Shown piece after piece: positions 21,614-31,842 of a stretch of DNA of 62,000 nucleotides. Positions within the stretch are counted from its first letter, which is position 1, and each line of letters starts with the position of its first letter. Under the pieces are notes generated by a model that ran no database searches, had not been told where the DNA came from, and saw only the letters and a list, made by a program, of their open reading frames with translations. The translations under genes were made by a program, and so were the position numbers. The DNA is from Symbiodinium natans (taxonomy: Eukaryota; Sar; Dinophyceae; Suessiales; Symbiodiniaceae), in the NCBI GenBank assembly GCA_905221605.1, contig CAJNDS010001668.1:732276-794275 (forward strand), given 5' to 3'.

Positions 21614-21719
21614 GGACCCAGACTAGGCCGTTGTTCCCTTTTTAGGGTTGAGGTTCCCTGATAAGCCCCCTGAAACAAAAAAAAGTGCACCCCGTTAATT
21701 CCAGGGTTACTCTTGGGTC
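21614..21719. mobile_element. MITE, GGACCCAGAGTA family copy 3
   Basis: Left end GGACCCAGACTAGGCC, right end GGGTTACTCTTGGGTC; same layout as the 17375 copy. Confidence 0.6.
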
Positions 21720-23225
21720 AGGATTTCACGTTGGGGCTTCGGTTTGCCCGAAAGACTTTACCCTGAGAGCACTCAACCTGCTTTTTGTAGGCTGCCTACG
21801 AGTCCCCAAAGGGTTTAGGGTTTAGGGTTTAAAGAAAGATTCTTGAGACAAATGCTAAGCCCTAAGCCCGGATCAGCCTGCCCTGAAGCCCTATCCTCGA
21901 AGTTAGCGAATGTCTGCATCATCAGACTCGCTACCCCAAATCCCAAACCCTTTCCTCAATCTATCCGACCCTCATTCCCAAGCAGGTGTACGGTTTTCGG
22001 GGGCAACAGCCCTAAAACCTACATGCCCTAAACCCTACACCCTACATACCCCAAACCCGAACCGCCCCCCCCCCCCCCCCCCAAGGGCTTACTGACAGAG
22101 CCCCGAAGAGAAGGCTCCCCTGGGCTCCAAGCTCCTGCACCCAAAACTTTTGTGTGCTGGGTGCGGAGTGGGACACCGTTAACTTCTTTTCTTAGTGGAG
22201 TTCTCTGTTCCATAAGGGGGTTTACCAAAATAAGAGACCCCCCAATAAGGTACCCCAATCTCGGAGACCCCCATATACTCACCCCAGGGGCTCAATGGTA
22301 GCTCCTGCTTGGGGTCTTTGGGGTTTGTGTTGTGTTGTGTGTGTGTGTGTGTGTGTTTTTGTTTTTTTCCCCCCGGGGCTTTCCCCTAGCAGAAGGAACT
22401 GCCTTGAGCCTTTGGGGTTTTGGGTATGGGGGCTTGCGGGCTTGTTTTAGGGTTCAAAAGGGTAACCCAAGGTTCGAACAATTTCTAAGGCTCCCGAAGC
22501 ATCTTCAAGGTCCCCTGGGTACTAAACCCTAAACCCTAAACCCTAAACCCTAAACCCTAAACCCTAAACCCTAAACCCTAAACCCTAAACCCTAAACCCT
22601 AAACCCTAAACCCTAAACCCTAAACCCTAAACCCTAAACCCTAACCCTGAACCCTTTTCCCTAAACCCTTGAACCTCCCCCCCTTAAGAACCCTATGAGC
22701 TTGAAAAAGCCCTCACGCCTTCCTGCGACGCAGGCTCCACGAAATGCGAACCCGCGGCGTGCTCCAAGCAGCCAGCGCCCTAGAGATTGGGAGTTGGGGA
22801 GGGTTCGCGATGGAATCGGACTCAGGTTCAGGGTTTGAGTGCGAGTTTAGGTTTCGACCTCTTCGGCTCTAGGGTTTAGGATTCAGGGTTTAGGATTTAG
22901 GGTTTAAGGCCTCAAGTGCTTTAACCTGCTGGACGTTAAGGGGGGCGGCTGCCAGGTGAGGGTCTTGGGGGGACTGGCCATAGTTTGGTTGGTCTAGATC
23001 AAGCCGGAAACCCAACTCCCAGCACGTGAAGGTATCCATCCACCATGGAACCCTAAAACACCCTAAAACACCCTAAACCCTAAACCCCAAACCCTAAACC
23101 CTAAACCCGGGGTGTTACGTTGAGGGGGTTCCCATATAGGCAGCCCCTGACGCCAGAGCGCCGAGGGCCGAGGCGCGCTAGACGCACTACGACATCTGCA
23201 CGTTTTCTGTGGCGCTTGCAATATA

Positions 23226-23321
23226 GGGATGTGTCCGCCTTATACTAACAGTCCTTAAACGGGAGTGTGGTACCCCTAGTATAATCCCTGTTCAGGACTG
23301 TTAGAAAAGGGGGCACATCCC
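23226..23321. mobile_element. MITE, GGGATGT family copy 1
   Basis: Starts GGGATGTGTCCGCCTTATAC and ends in the inverse, with GGACTGTTAGAA and GGGGGCACATCCC. The terminal inverted repeats are about 30 bp and imperfect. A cleaner relative lies at 25551-25661. Confidence 0.65.
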
Positions 23322-23499
23322 AACTTACAACTTATAACCGAAGTAACCCAACTTCCGACGACCATGAGCCTTTAAGCAAACCCGATGAACAAACGCTCCC
23401 CCCCACAATGTCACTCCATGTGACGGACTCTCACCAATTTTCGAGCCCATTGACTGGTACCCTGGGTTCCTCCGGGGTGTCAATGGCTACCCGGGTCTT

Positions 23500-23564
23500 C
23501 TCTCTCTCTGATTCCCTCTCTCTCTCTCTATCTATATCTCTCTCGCTCTCTCTCGCTCTCTCTC

Positions 23565-23615
<51 letters not shown>
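23500..23615. repeat. (TC)n microsatellite
   Basis: A long TC run passes into (TA)n. The poly-Ser/Leu and Arg/Glu frames over it are artefacts of the repeat. A second TC tract lies at 24338-24418. Confidence 0.95.
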
Positions 23616-24337
23616 CTATATATATATATATAAACATATTTATATTGTATACACATAATGTAGTTATATAGATAGATATATAGATGGATAGATAGATAGA
23701 ATCAGCAATTAGTAATGAAAAAAACAAATAGGCATAAATAAAAGCAGAAAGAGATATGCATAGAAACATAAGATAAATAAATCGGTACATAAAAACATAA
23801 GTACATAAAAACAAAGAGTAAATTACATAAGAAGCAGATAAAGGGGTATTTAAACCCTAAACCCTAAACCCTAAACCCTAAACCCTAAACCCCAAACCCC
23901 AAACCCAACTTGTTTGTTAGACCCTGACGTGGGTATGCTTGTAGTTATCATGCAGCCTTCTGGCAGTTCAAGCCGGGGGTGCTTGCGCCCCCCGAAACTC
24001 TGAACCCTCAACCCTAGGGTTTAGGGTTTAGGGTTTAGGGTTCAGGGTTTAGGGTTTAGGGTTTAGGGTTTATGACTCAGTATCTGAGTAGGTAACCTTT
24101 AACCTTTAGGGGTATTTCTAACCGGACCAAAATTTGCAAGGTGAACCTTTTTTGGGCACAGGTTACTCAGCAACTAGGCTAAACCCCAAACCGAATGCCC
24201 GAAACCGAGCCCAGGGCCGCCATTTTGATGGGTTTAGGGTTTAGGTTTTAGGGTTGAGGGTTTAGGGGCCCAAAAAACCACCTAAGCACAAGGATCCTGT
24301 TATTGGGGTATACGGGCCCCCTATAAGGGCAATTAGG

Positions 24338-24379
<42 letters not shown>

Positions 24380-24383
24380 TCCA

Positions 24384-24417
<34 letters not shown>

Positions 24418-24804
24418 TCTGGAAAGCCCTGCTTGTAGAATCCCTCTGTTTATGTGGGTTTTCTTGTGGCCCTAAACCCTAAACCCTAAACCCTAAACCC
24501 TAAACCCTAAACCCTAAACCCTAAACCCTAAACCCTAAACCCTAAACCCTAAACCCTACGTAGCCCTAAACCCTAGACCAAGCCTCAGGTGTCCAATATG
24601 ACCAAGACCCTTGGCACATGGAAAAGGACTGTTTCACACTAAAGTTTGAAGAGGCGGCGTAGTAGTGAAAACAGCGCGGCTGTATGGACAAAAGCGTGTA
24701 ATTCAGACGATGGAGGTCACGTCCGGGAGGGCTGAGATTTCAGTTCGCGCAATCAACTACTCGTACTTAAGGTTCGGGGGTTTGTTTTGAGGTGTAGGTG
24801 AGGG

Positions 24805-24913
24805 GCTAGTAGTCGCTTAAGAACCCCCAAACAAACAAAACAGTCTTCCTTATAAGAGCAATATAGGGGTTATAACCTTCCATTTTGGGGGGGCTTCTTA
24901 GGCAAACAGTAGC
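24805..24913. mobile_element. MITE, GCTTAAGAACCCC family copy 1
   Basis: GTAGTCGCTTAAGAACCCCC at the left faces GGGGCTTCTTAGGCAAACAG at the right. The same ends occur at 37537-37625 and 37696-37800. Related sequence flanks the 10.2-10.7 kb hairpin cluster. Confidence 0.6.
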
Positions 24914-24984
24914 TTTTAGCATACTCCTTATATGGCCCTTGTATTCCCTGAGAGGATCTTTAAGAGGGTCCCGAAACCCAAGGG

Positions 24985-25097
24985 TACTTGGATGTCGATG
25001 GGTAGTTATACGCAAGGGTACAAGCAACCTAAATAGGGCTATAGCATAGCTACCATAGTGATAACCCTACTTATAGCTAACAATGAACCTTCAAGTA
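24985..25097. mobile_element. MITE, TACTTGGA family copy 1
   Basis: A 113 bp element with ends TACTTGGATG and CTTCAAGTA and about 30 bp imperfect inverted repeats. Family members lie at 25378-25484 (diverged), 29727-29852, 35837-35949 and 54877-54982. The outermost TA on each side could be a target duplication. Confidence 0.6.
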
Positions 25098-25377
25098 CAA
25101 GCTTAGGACAGACCTGAACCTCATGAAACCCCAAAACGAGTCAGCGGTATGTCCCGAAGGCGCGTGAGGTGCCGTACTCTTAATTGTGGGTTGAGGGACC
25201 CAGTGCACTTTTCGCAAAGTTTCTGCTCTCAGCTCTCAGCCATAAGCGTCTACCTGTTAAGCCCTCTTCCTGACGGGCGTCGTGCACAGACTCCATCTGC
25301 AAGATATTTTGTCTGCTTGAAATTTTCCGGCGCTTGACCCCTGTGTTGCTCGAAAGAAGTGAGTTCAACCCTGAAGA

Positions 25378-25484
25378 ACTTGAATTGCTACTGTATATAG
25401 CTAGGGTTATAAGTAGGGCAACTATACTTTGAGGTGGCTATCGGGGGACATGCACTGCTATGCAGTACCCATGAACCTTCAAGT
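25378..25484. mobile_element. diverged MITE, TACTTGGA family
   Basis: Ends ACTTGAATTG and ACCTTCAAGT; the internal CATGAACC motif is shared with the family. The left arm is poorly conserved. Confidence 0.4.
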
Positions 25485-25550
25485 AAAAGCAACTAAGGTT
25501 AATGCATCCTTTGACGTAAACTGCATATGGGCTGTCCTGAGGGGGACTGC

Positions 25551-25661
25551 TTGGGATGTTCCCCCGTATACAACCAGTCCTTAATAGGGTTTATAGTACC
25601 CCTGTGGCCTCTTACAACTAATTCCTATTAACGACCGGTCGTATAAGGGGGAACATCCCAA
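25551..25661. mobile_element. MITE, GGGATGT family copy 2 with 38 bp inverted ends
   Basis: TTGGGATGTTCCCCCGTATA and the next 18 bases are nearly perfectly inverted at the right end (GTATAAGGGGGAACATCCCA). It is 111 bp long and ends about 100 bp before the first exon of the unknown gene at 25763. Confidence 0.75.
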
Positions 25662-25762
25662 CTCATATGGGTCCGATGGGGCACCCGAAGTAAAATGATC
25701 CCGAAAGGACCCGAAGTTCGAAAACTACCCATATCAGATACTTCTTCGGCTCCCGATGTGAG

Positions 25763-25863
25763 CCCTGCGGGGGGGAGAAGCGCCGAGCGCAAGCTTTTGT
25801 CTCGCATGCCGGAGACGCCGGCGTGGTGGAGCGCCAGCCTGCTCTGGTGCGGTGGCAACTCTG
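25763..25863 (+). CDS. unknown protein, exon 1 of 4
   Basis: The frame from PCGGEKRRAQAFVSHAGD runs to VRWQL, then a GTGAGG donor in phase 2. Joined to 25914 it gives RWQLWENLILEYF. I recognise no domain. No in-frame ATG is visible in this exon, so the true start is upstream or in a missed exon. An alternative open frame exists over the same DNA, but only this one joins cleanly on both sides. Confidence 0.5.
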
Positions 25864-25913
25864 GTGAGGGGGGGTATTGAAGACGCGCCTCGGCTGTAGA
25901 GGCGTTCGTTTAG

Positions 25914-25950
25914 GGAGAACCTTATACTTGAGTACTTCACGGATCTTGAG
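25914..25950 (+). CDS. unknown protein, exon 2 of 4
   Basis: Encodes ENLILEYFTDLE between a TTTAG acceptor and an AGGTGTG donor region. The phases fit exons 1 and 3. Confidence 0.5.
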
Positions 25951-25970
25951 AGGTGTGTCCCCCCCTCCAG

Positions 25971-26135
25971 AATACCTGGGCCATTTTGAAGCCCTGCCAC
26001 CGCTTCTCAGACCGGGGCATTCTCAGAGCAATGGGACCTCCACTGCAGCAGAAGGTGGAACGTCCCATGCTCGTCCATTTAAAGGGCAGCTTCCTGGCGG
26101 GGTTTAAAAACATTCCGCCGAGCATATCCGAAGTT
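25971..26135 (+). CDS. unknown protein, exon 3 of 4
   Basis: Begins NTWAILKPCHRFSDRG and ends NIPPSISEV at a GTAAGC donor. The composition (KVERPMLVHLKG, FLAGFKN) is that of a folded, partly helical protein. No family recognised. Confidence 0.55.
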
Positions 26136-26219
26136 GTAAGCCCAAAGAGATGGCAGTTGTTGATGTGGTGTAAACATGAGTTGGGAACTGCCGCTTCCCT
26201 TCACTTCCGATGCCCTCAG

Positions 26220-26319
26220 TCTGAAAGGACTTGCAGAGCTCAGAAGCAACTTTGTGAGGGAACTGCATCTGAGCTCTTTGCAAGTCTGTTTTGTAAAGTC
26301 GTATAGTATGGCGGACTGA
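26220..26319 (+). CDS. unknown protein, exon 4 with stop
   Basis: After CCCTCAG the frame reads LKGLAELRSNFVRELHLSSL and ends VKSYSMAD plus TGA. The junction with exon 3 gives SEVLKGLAELRSN. The stop may be the real C-terminus or an unused tail beyond another donor. Confidence 0.5.
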
Positions 26320-26444
26320 AGAAATCACTTCCGGCCCGCCAGCCCCAGTAGAGATGTGGTATCGTTGAGTATCTCAGGTTGGGCAACCCTAGGCCCTAAA
26401 CCCTAAAACCTAAATCCTAAACCCTAAACCCTGTGTTCTATATT

Positions 26445-26827
26445 TTGGCGTACCGGGACCATGTCGACATTGCGCCCTGCGCTTGGCAGGGGTACGGGGC
26501 ACCGTACAGAGAAGACAAGCTGACAATTGCTGTTGGGAAGCAATAACGGCTATGACTCTTCAATGCAAGCTGCGACTCATAGCTGGATTCTCGAAGACAA
26601 ATGGTTTGCACACTTCGAGAATGCCTCTCCAGTCTGTTTTGACAAAGGTTCTGAACCGATTGAGCAAGTTGGATGAGTTATGAAGTGGCTGAAAGCGGTG
26701 GTACTGGCCTTCAGACACTGCGCAGTGCGTGAGGGGCGCCTCTTCTACGTAGTCAAAACTTCCATTCTGCACCCCAAGCCAGGATCTGTAAATCTCGCAG
26801 CCCTCAATTCCCTAACCTCGAGCGACA
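26445..26827 (+). pseudogene. decayed coding-like segment
   Basis: Three consecutive open pieces in nearby frames look like one protein broken by a frameshift and a stop: one with DHVDIAPCAWQGYGAPYRED, one with HSWILEDKWFAHFENASPVC, one with MKWLKAVVLAFRHCAVREG. There are no heptamers inside. It may be a continuation of the gene ending at 26319, or a decayed retrocopy or element. No family recognised. Confidence 0.35.
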
Positions 26828-26991
26828 TCGAGTGGCTGCAGCGGGTTTTTATGGTTTAGGGCGCAGGGGTTGTCATGCTCAGCAAGCCGAAGGGAGGCAA
26901 GAAATGAAGGCAAGGCTAGCCCAAGAACCGGGCCGTTGATTTACAGGGGGGTTGAGGCGGTTATAAATTTCAGGTTTTGGATTTCTTGAAT

Positions 26992-27123
26992 ATGGCTAGC
27001 ACTAGCTCGCGTTTGTTGGATTTAACAGAAGCATCACAGCAACAGCAACAAGGACTTCATCTCAGCCTTAGGATAGGCATGATCCTTCGCCGGCCCTACT
27101 TGGGGGCATGCAGCTTTAATTGA
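26992..27123 (+). CDS. possible small ORF, 43 aa
   Basis: ATG starts MASTSSRLLDLTEASQQQQQ and ends at TGA. The sequence is non-repetitive apart from the Gln run. Downstream, about 27250-27370, another frame (VVARAVSKGIRLSS) is also protein-like. Both may be fragments of one decayed gene. Weak call. Confidence 0.25.
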   Translation: MASTSSRLLDLTEASQQQQQGLHLSLRIGMILRRPYLGACSFN

Positions 27124-27379
27124 AAGACGGCATCCCTTTCAGTCACGAGTTCTCATTACCAACGGATGGCAAGCGTGGGGGACCTTGTAGATCTCACTTT
27201 TGGCTCTTGACCGCGTCCGAGAATCTGTCCGACGCTGGAAACTGTTTTGCTTCAGGTTGTGGCGAGAGCCGTCTCGAAAGGCATCAGGCTATCCAGTTTT
27301 CAACCTGCACCCTTAATTGCATTTCCTTCTCTGTTGGGCAGAGCCTATGTGTATTTACGGGCTTCTATGGTGTGTAGAC

Positions 27380-27393
27380 AGACAAACAGATAT

Positions 27394-27426
<33 letters not shown>

Positions 27427-27462
27427 CACACATGTGTGTGTATATATATATATATATATATG
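27380..27462. repeat. (TA)n and ACATATG microsatellite
   Basis: Alternating TA/TATACA repeat that forms near-palindromes. Encoded Tyr/Ile-rich frames are artefacts. Confidence 0.9.
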
Positions 27463-27778
27463 GTTTCGGGCTGCACCCCCATGGTATCCCCCCCATCCTC
27501 CCTTTGGATCCCTAGACTTGAGGGTTTCAGGTTTGAGGTTTAGGGCCAACCCCTGCCCCCCCCCGCCCCCCCCCCCCCGTGGTGTGGGTGTGGTTGGGGG
27601 TTTAGTGTTTGAGGTTTAGGGCCTGGCGAGGGCTTAGGGTTTAGGGTTTAGGGTTAGGGCCTAGGGTTCGGGGGTTAGGGTCTAAGGCCCGTGGTGTGCC
27701 CCCCCCCCCGCCCCCTGTGGTGTGGGTGTGGTTGCGGGGTTAGGTTTTGGGTTTGGGTTTAGCCCGCCCCCGGCATTT

Positions 27779-28054
27779 GGGGGGAGGGGGGGGGGAGGGG
27801 GGGGGGGGGGGAGGGGGGGGAGGGGGGGGAGGGGGGGGAGGGGGGGGGAGGGGGGGGGAGGGGGGGGGAGGGGGGGGGGGGAGGGGGGGGAGGGGGGGAG
27901 GGGGGAGGGGGGGGGGGGAGGGGGGGGAGGGGGGGGAGGGGGGGGAGGGGGGGAGGGGAGGGGGAGGGGGGGAGGGGGGGGGAGGGAGGGGGGAGGGGGC
28001 AGATAAGCGGGGGGGGGGAGGGGGGGGGGGAGGGGGTGAGGGGGGGGGGAGGGG
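27779..28054. repeat. G-rich (G5-12 A)n tract, copy 1
   Basis: About 275 bp made almost only of G runs of 5-12 separated by single A. Strongly strand-asymmetric, with many overlapping G-quadruplex possibilities. The Gly-rich open frames over it are not genes. Confidence 0.95.
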
Positions 28055-28237
28055 TTGGGTTTAGGTTTAGGTTTAAGGTTTAAGGCGCAAGGTTCAAGGT
28101 TTAAGGCTTAAGGTGTAGGTTGAAGGTTTAAGGTTTAAGGTTCAAGGTTTAAGGTTTCAGGTTTCAGCTTTAGGGATGCGCGAAGCAGGGAAGAGCTGGA
28201 GTCAGTCAGGGTTGCGCGCGAAAGCTTTGTGGTCGGG
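28055..28237. repeat. TTTAAGG variant block plus unique 57 bp, copy 1
   Basis: Degenerate TTTAAGG heptamers are followed by a unique segment starting ATGCGCGAAGCAGGGAAGAG (28176). The same order recurs at 28505-28680 (offset 444 bp), so the G-tract, the variant heptamers and the unique segment were duplicated together. One frame of the unique part (REELESVRVARESF) is exon-like. Confidence 0.8.
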
Positions 28238-28241
28238 GTTT

Positions 28242-28493
28242 AGGGGGGGAGGGGGGGAGGGGGAGGGGGGGGGGGGAGGGGGGAGGGGGGGGAGGGGGGG
28301 AGGGGGGGAGGGGGGGAGGGGGGGAGGGGGGGGGAGGGGGGGGGGGGGGGGGGAGGGGAGGGAGGGAGGGGGGGGAGGGGGGGGAGGGGGGGGAGGGCGG
28401 AGGGGGGGGGGAGGGGGGGAGGGGGGAGGGGGGGGGGGAGGGGTGAGGGGGGGGCGAGGGGGGGGGAGGGGGGAGGGGGGGGGGGGAGGGGGG
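28242..28493. repeat. G-rich (Gn A) tract, copy 2
   Basis: A second 250 bp G-run tract with a few C and T interruptions, followed again by TTTAAGG-type units and the ATGCGCGAAGCAGG segment at 28620. Confidence 0.95.
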
Positions 28494-28667
28494 TTAGGGT
28501 TCAGGGTTTAAGGTTTAAGGTGTAAGGTTCAAGGTTTAAGGCTTAAGGTGTAAGGTTGAAGGTTTAAGGTTTAAGGTTTAAGGTTCAAGGTTTAAGGTTT
28601 CAGGTTTCAGCTTTAGGGGATGCGCGAAGCAGGGAAGAGCTGGAGTCAGTCAGGGTTGCGCGCGAAA

Positions 28668-30345
28668 GCTTTGTGGTGCTTTACTGTAACTTTACATCTT
28701 TAGCCTTTTGGGGTTTATTGGGTTTCTTAATAAGGCAGCTAAAAGTTTAGTTTTTTGCCACCCGCCTAAGTGCAGCCAAGAAAGGATCCAGCAGCCTGCA
28801 TGCCGGCCATCTCCTGAAGGCAACTTATATATGGCACAGTCGCCCCGTCTATTTTGCTCAAGTGCTGAGCAGGTAACCTTTCACAAGCTTGGGTATTAGG
28901 GTTTAGGGTTTAGGGTTTAGGGTTGGGCAGAACAACCCCCCTAACACCCGAAGGCTAAGTTTCTTTTCTTGCGTGGATGACTCAGCCAATGAGGTTCCGG
29001 GCATGTGAGGAGCACATGCTTCGTCTGTCTGAGTGTCCTCAGCCAAGCAACTCTTTTTACTGTGGGCTTCTACAAAGAACCGGAAGCTCCGGTCAGCTTT
29101 AGCGTCTGAGGATTTCCAACAACCTGTACTCGTCCAAGGCTCCAAAGCCTTAAACACCAAGACCCTAAAACCCCTGACACCCTAAAGCAGTTGAATGCCA
29201 TGCCGAAACCCTAAAGTCCCTAAAGCTTCAATATTCCAAGTAAGTAGGGTAAGGCCCTTCTAAACCCTAAGACCCGTGCAATCCTCTACCCTAAATGCCC
29301 GAAGCACGAAATCCTAAAGCCCAAGAGGAAGGCAGAGTTTTGGGTCTGTTTGGGGAGCGGGGGTTGGGGTTTAGGGTTAGTGGGTTTAGGGTTTAGGGTT
29401 TTGAGTTTGGGGGTTTGGGGATGAGGGTTTGAGGGGGTTGGGACTCGAAAGCCCGAGCACGTTGGTTGCTGCCTGTGGACACCCGGAGTAGGGCTTGTTG
29501 GATTGAGATTCGCGCCGCGTCGCCTGCTTAGTCGAGCTACGCCCTAGCCCTAAACCCCAAATCTCATTACTTTTAGGCTTGGAGTCATACGCCCTAGCCC
29601 TAAACCCTAAATCTCATTACGGTTAGGCTTGGAGTCATGGCAACAGCCGCATCTTGCAAAGGGTTGAGGGTTTAGGGTGCCAGTCCTAAAGTGACAGCAC
29701 ACTCCTAGTGCTCCACATGTGGCGCCACTTGGAGGTTTAGGGTTTAGGGTTTATGGGTAGGTGTAAACAGGGTTCTAAGTACGGCAACTGCAATGACAAC
29801 CTGGTTTCGGGCACTTATAACCCTACTTGTAGCGACCCATGAACCTCCAAGTAGCTGCCACTAAACCCTAGGCAGATCCCCAGTGCACTTCCCTTGATCC
29901 TTACGCCCTGTCAGCCCAACATCTTTAGGGTTATCCCTAAACTCTAAACCCCAAACCCTAAACCCTACACCCTAAACCCCAGAAGCCCTAGCCTGTTAAG
30001 AGACAAAATAATCAGGCGCCCTACTCCGCGAAGTTGGTCTAATGAAACAAGGGGCATTGCCGGAGGCAGCCATGGGGGATCGACGCGTCCTGTTTCGGTG
30101 CTTAGGGGCCACTTGGGCCCCAGGCCCGAATAATAATAATAATAATGATGATGATAATTAAAAAATAGTAATAATGATGATAATAATAATAATAATAATA
30201 ATATCTCCCAAAGATTCCTACTTGCTAGCTCTGAGTAGGGGTTAGGGCTTAGGGCTTAGGGCTTAGGGTTTAGGGTTCAAGTAGGGCTGAGGTCCCTACT
30301 TAAGGGGGTTTAGGGGTTTAGGGTTTTAGGTTCAGAGGGTCACAG
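28668..30345. repeat. repeat-rich intergenic or intronic stretch
   Basis: Holds the second copy of the 960 bp-region repeat (28668-28785), short heptamer runs, a duplicated CGCCCTAGCCCTAAACC pair (29540, 29591), one MITE (29727-29852) and an (AAT)n tract at 30129-30202. No exon that I can join was found. Confidence 0.6.
29727..29852. mobile_element. MITE, TACTTGGA family, with telomere units in its arm
   Basis: The left arm reads ACTTGGAGGTTTAGGGTTTA before continuing GGGTTTATGGG, while the sister copy at 35838 reads ACTTGGAGGTTTATGGG. Exactly 14 bp, two TTTAGGG units, have been added at the native GGTTTA. The right arm is CCCATGAACCTCCAAGT. Length 126 bp, against about 112 bp for its relatives. 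Confidence 0.75.
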
Positions 30346-30381
30346 GGGAATGTTGGTGCCGGATTCCCGGCTAAGAGCCAG
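30346..30381 (+). CDS. candidate short exon
   Basis: Twelve codons, GNVGAGFPAKSQ, lie between a CACAG acceptor and a TAAGAC edge. It does not join by phase to the exon at 30654. Low confidence. Confidence 0.25.
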
Positions 30382-30441
30382 TAAGACGAAGCTCCAGTCT
30401 CCCTCAATACTCCCGACAGCCCTAAAGCCCAAACCCTAATA

Positions 30442-30513
30442 TAGGGGTCAGAAAAAAGACTAATACTATTCCCTTATGGTCCACGTATTATTGATTATTC
30501 AGGCCCCTTTATT
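30442..30513. mobile_element. short MITE relative, TAATGTAGGGG family
   Basis: TATAGGGGTCAGAAA at the left faces TTATTCAGGCCCCTTTA at the right, with TATTCCCTTATGG in the middle as in the 4216 copy. Confidence 0.4.
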
Positions 30514-30653
30514 CAACCCTAACCTCCAATCCCACTAGATCTCCCAACCCCTCAACCCAAAACCCTAAACCCATATCCAGGGTTTAGGCTTCAGGGAAGG
30601 AACCGCACATAGTACGTGAAGTGGATGTGTGTGTGTGTGTTTCTGAAAATTAG

Positions 30654-30750
30654 GGGTACCCTGTTGGGGGGCGATTCGAATGATAAGGATCATCGTGCTT
30701 TGGTGGATGCTCGGGGGAAGGCCCAGAGGATACTGCTACATACCGCAAAG
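30654..30750 (+). CDS. ankyrin gene 1, early exon
   Basis: After TTAG, 32 codons are open and strongly protein-like: LLGGDSNDKDHRALVDARGK, then AQRILLHTAK. The same frame has no stop and ends at AAAG. It is the first convincing exon of the plus-strand gene that appears to run to the ankyrin repeats at 53.9 kb; membership is inferred from strand and spacing only. Confidence 0.5.
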
Positions 30751-31119
30751 CCGTACCCCTAAACCCCAAACCCTAAACCCTAAACCCTAAACCCTAAACC
30801 CTATTGGGTCTCGCAGTGAGACCCTCTGGGTTAAAGATTAGAGGGCCGTTAGGGCTTGAAGGGTACCGGAGTGTTAGATGCCTTTCGCAATCGAATTCCT
30901 CACTAAACCCTAAACCCTAAACCCCAAGGGTTTAGGGTTTAGGGTTTAGGGTTTAGGGCCTTTAGGGTTTAGGGTTTAGGGTTTAGGGGACCGTAGAACG
31001 TTCATCCCCCGAGCCAGCATGAATCTGAGCAATAAACCCTAAACCCTCAATCCTGGGGGTTTAGGGTTTAGGGTTTAGAGTGTAGGGTTCATGGTTCAGG
31101 GTTCAGGGTTTAGGGTTAG

Positions 31120-31246
31120 GGTCTGTGGGGACCACGACCCTTCTCGACCCCCCCGGGAACATCCTCCCTGTCGGGCCCCGACACAAACTCTCGGCTCACA
31201 AGCCGTGTGCTCCGTGGCAGATGAATTTGGTGTGTTACGATGTTAA
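31120..31246 (+). CDS. ankyrin gene 1, exon
   Basis: The open frame contains TTTLLDPPGNILPVGPRHKL and CAPWQMNLVCYDVKG. The acceptor is GGTTAG made of heptamer sequence. The 3-prime edge is uncertain (AAG or the internal CAG). No domain recognised. Confidence 0.45.
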
Positions 31247-31779
31247 GGGGCCTTATTGGGGTCCCTTTGATAAGGGAATCCTACTATTGGGGGGGGGGGG
31301 GGGGCTAACCTAGGGGTAAACTTCCATAGGGTTTTAGGGCTCAGGGTTTGGGGGCATAAGGGGTTTTAGGTTTAGGGGTTTAGGTTTTCGGGTTCAGGGT
31401 TTTAGGGTTTTGGTTTAGGGTTTTAGGCCTGTAGGGTGTAGGTTTTAGGGTGGGGCCCGTGGTCCTGCGAGTTCAGGGGTGCAGGGCTTGCTAGGGGCCG
31501 GGGCTTGGCATGGTTTAGGGTTTAGGGTTTAGGGTTTAGGGTTTAGGGTTTTAGGGTTTTAGGGTTTAGGGTTTAGGGTTTAGGGTTTAGGGTTTAGGGT
31601 TTAGGCATGTACTGGGGCCAAGAGCTCTAGAAAGAATCTCAAGGTCTTCGGTTTCGACACAAGTTTCCTCAGAGGCGGTAGTTAGAATGTAACCCTTTGC
31701 GTTCATTAGAGTTCTATTAAACTCTAAACCCTAAACCCTAAACCCTAAACCCTACATCCTCTTCTTTCTCTTTGGGTAG

Positions 31780-31825
31780 ATGGGTGGACCAGAGGGCCAG
31801 ATCATGGCGATCATAGCTGAAGAAG
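31780..31825 (+). CDS. ankyrin gene 1, exon
   Basis: Encodes MGGPEGQIMAIIAEE after GGGTAG and before a GT (or GA) donor. The ATG could be an initiator, but it also sits exactly at a splice acceptor. Confidence 0.45.
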
Positions 31826-31842
31826 GTTTGTCATCTTGAGCA

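Larger units (their letters stand above)
19793..25762. repeat. long non-coding stretch rich in repeats
   Basis: Contains the octamer block at 20404-20800, further heptamer arrays (20878-20935, 22521-22643, 23851-23900, 24014-24072, 24472-24558), a 9 bp AAGAACTAC tandem, TC microsatellites and several MITEs. A coding-like piece at 20347-20393 (ELKHFLEEPPLWDVL) could be another exon but cannot be joined. Nothing else convincing was seen. Confidence 0.65.

Noticed and set aside
23408-23814. Ser/Leu-rich and Arg/Glu-rich frames (87 and 127 aa)
   Set aside because: Products of the (TC)n/(GA)n and TA microsatellites.
27722-28511. Open frames of about 95-110 aa made almost only of Gly, Glu and Arg
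   Set aside because: Direct reading of (Gn A)n tracts; no start context, domain or conserved edge.
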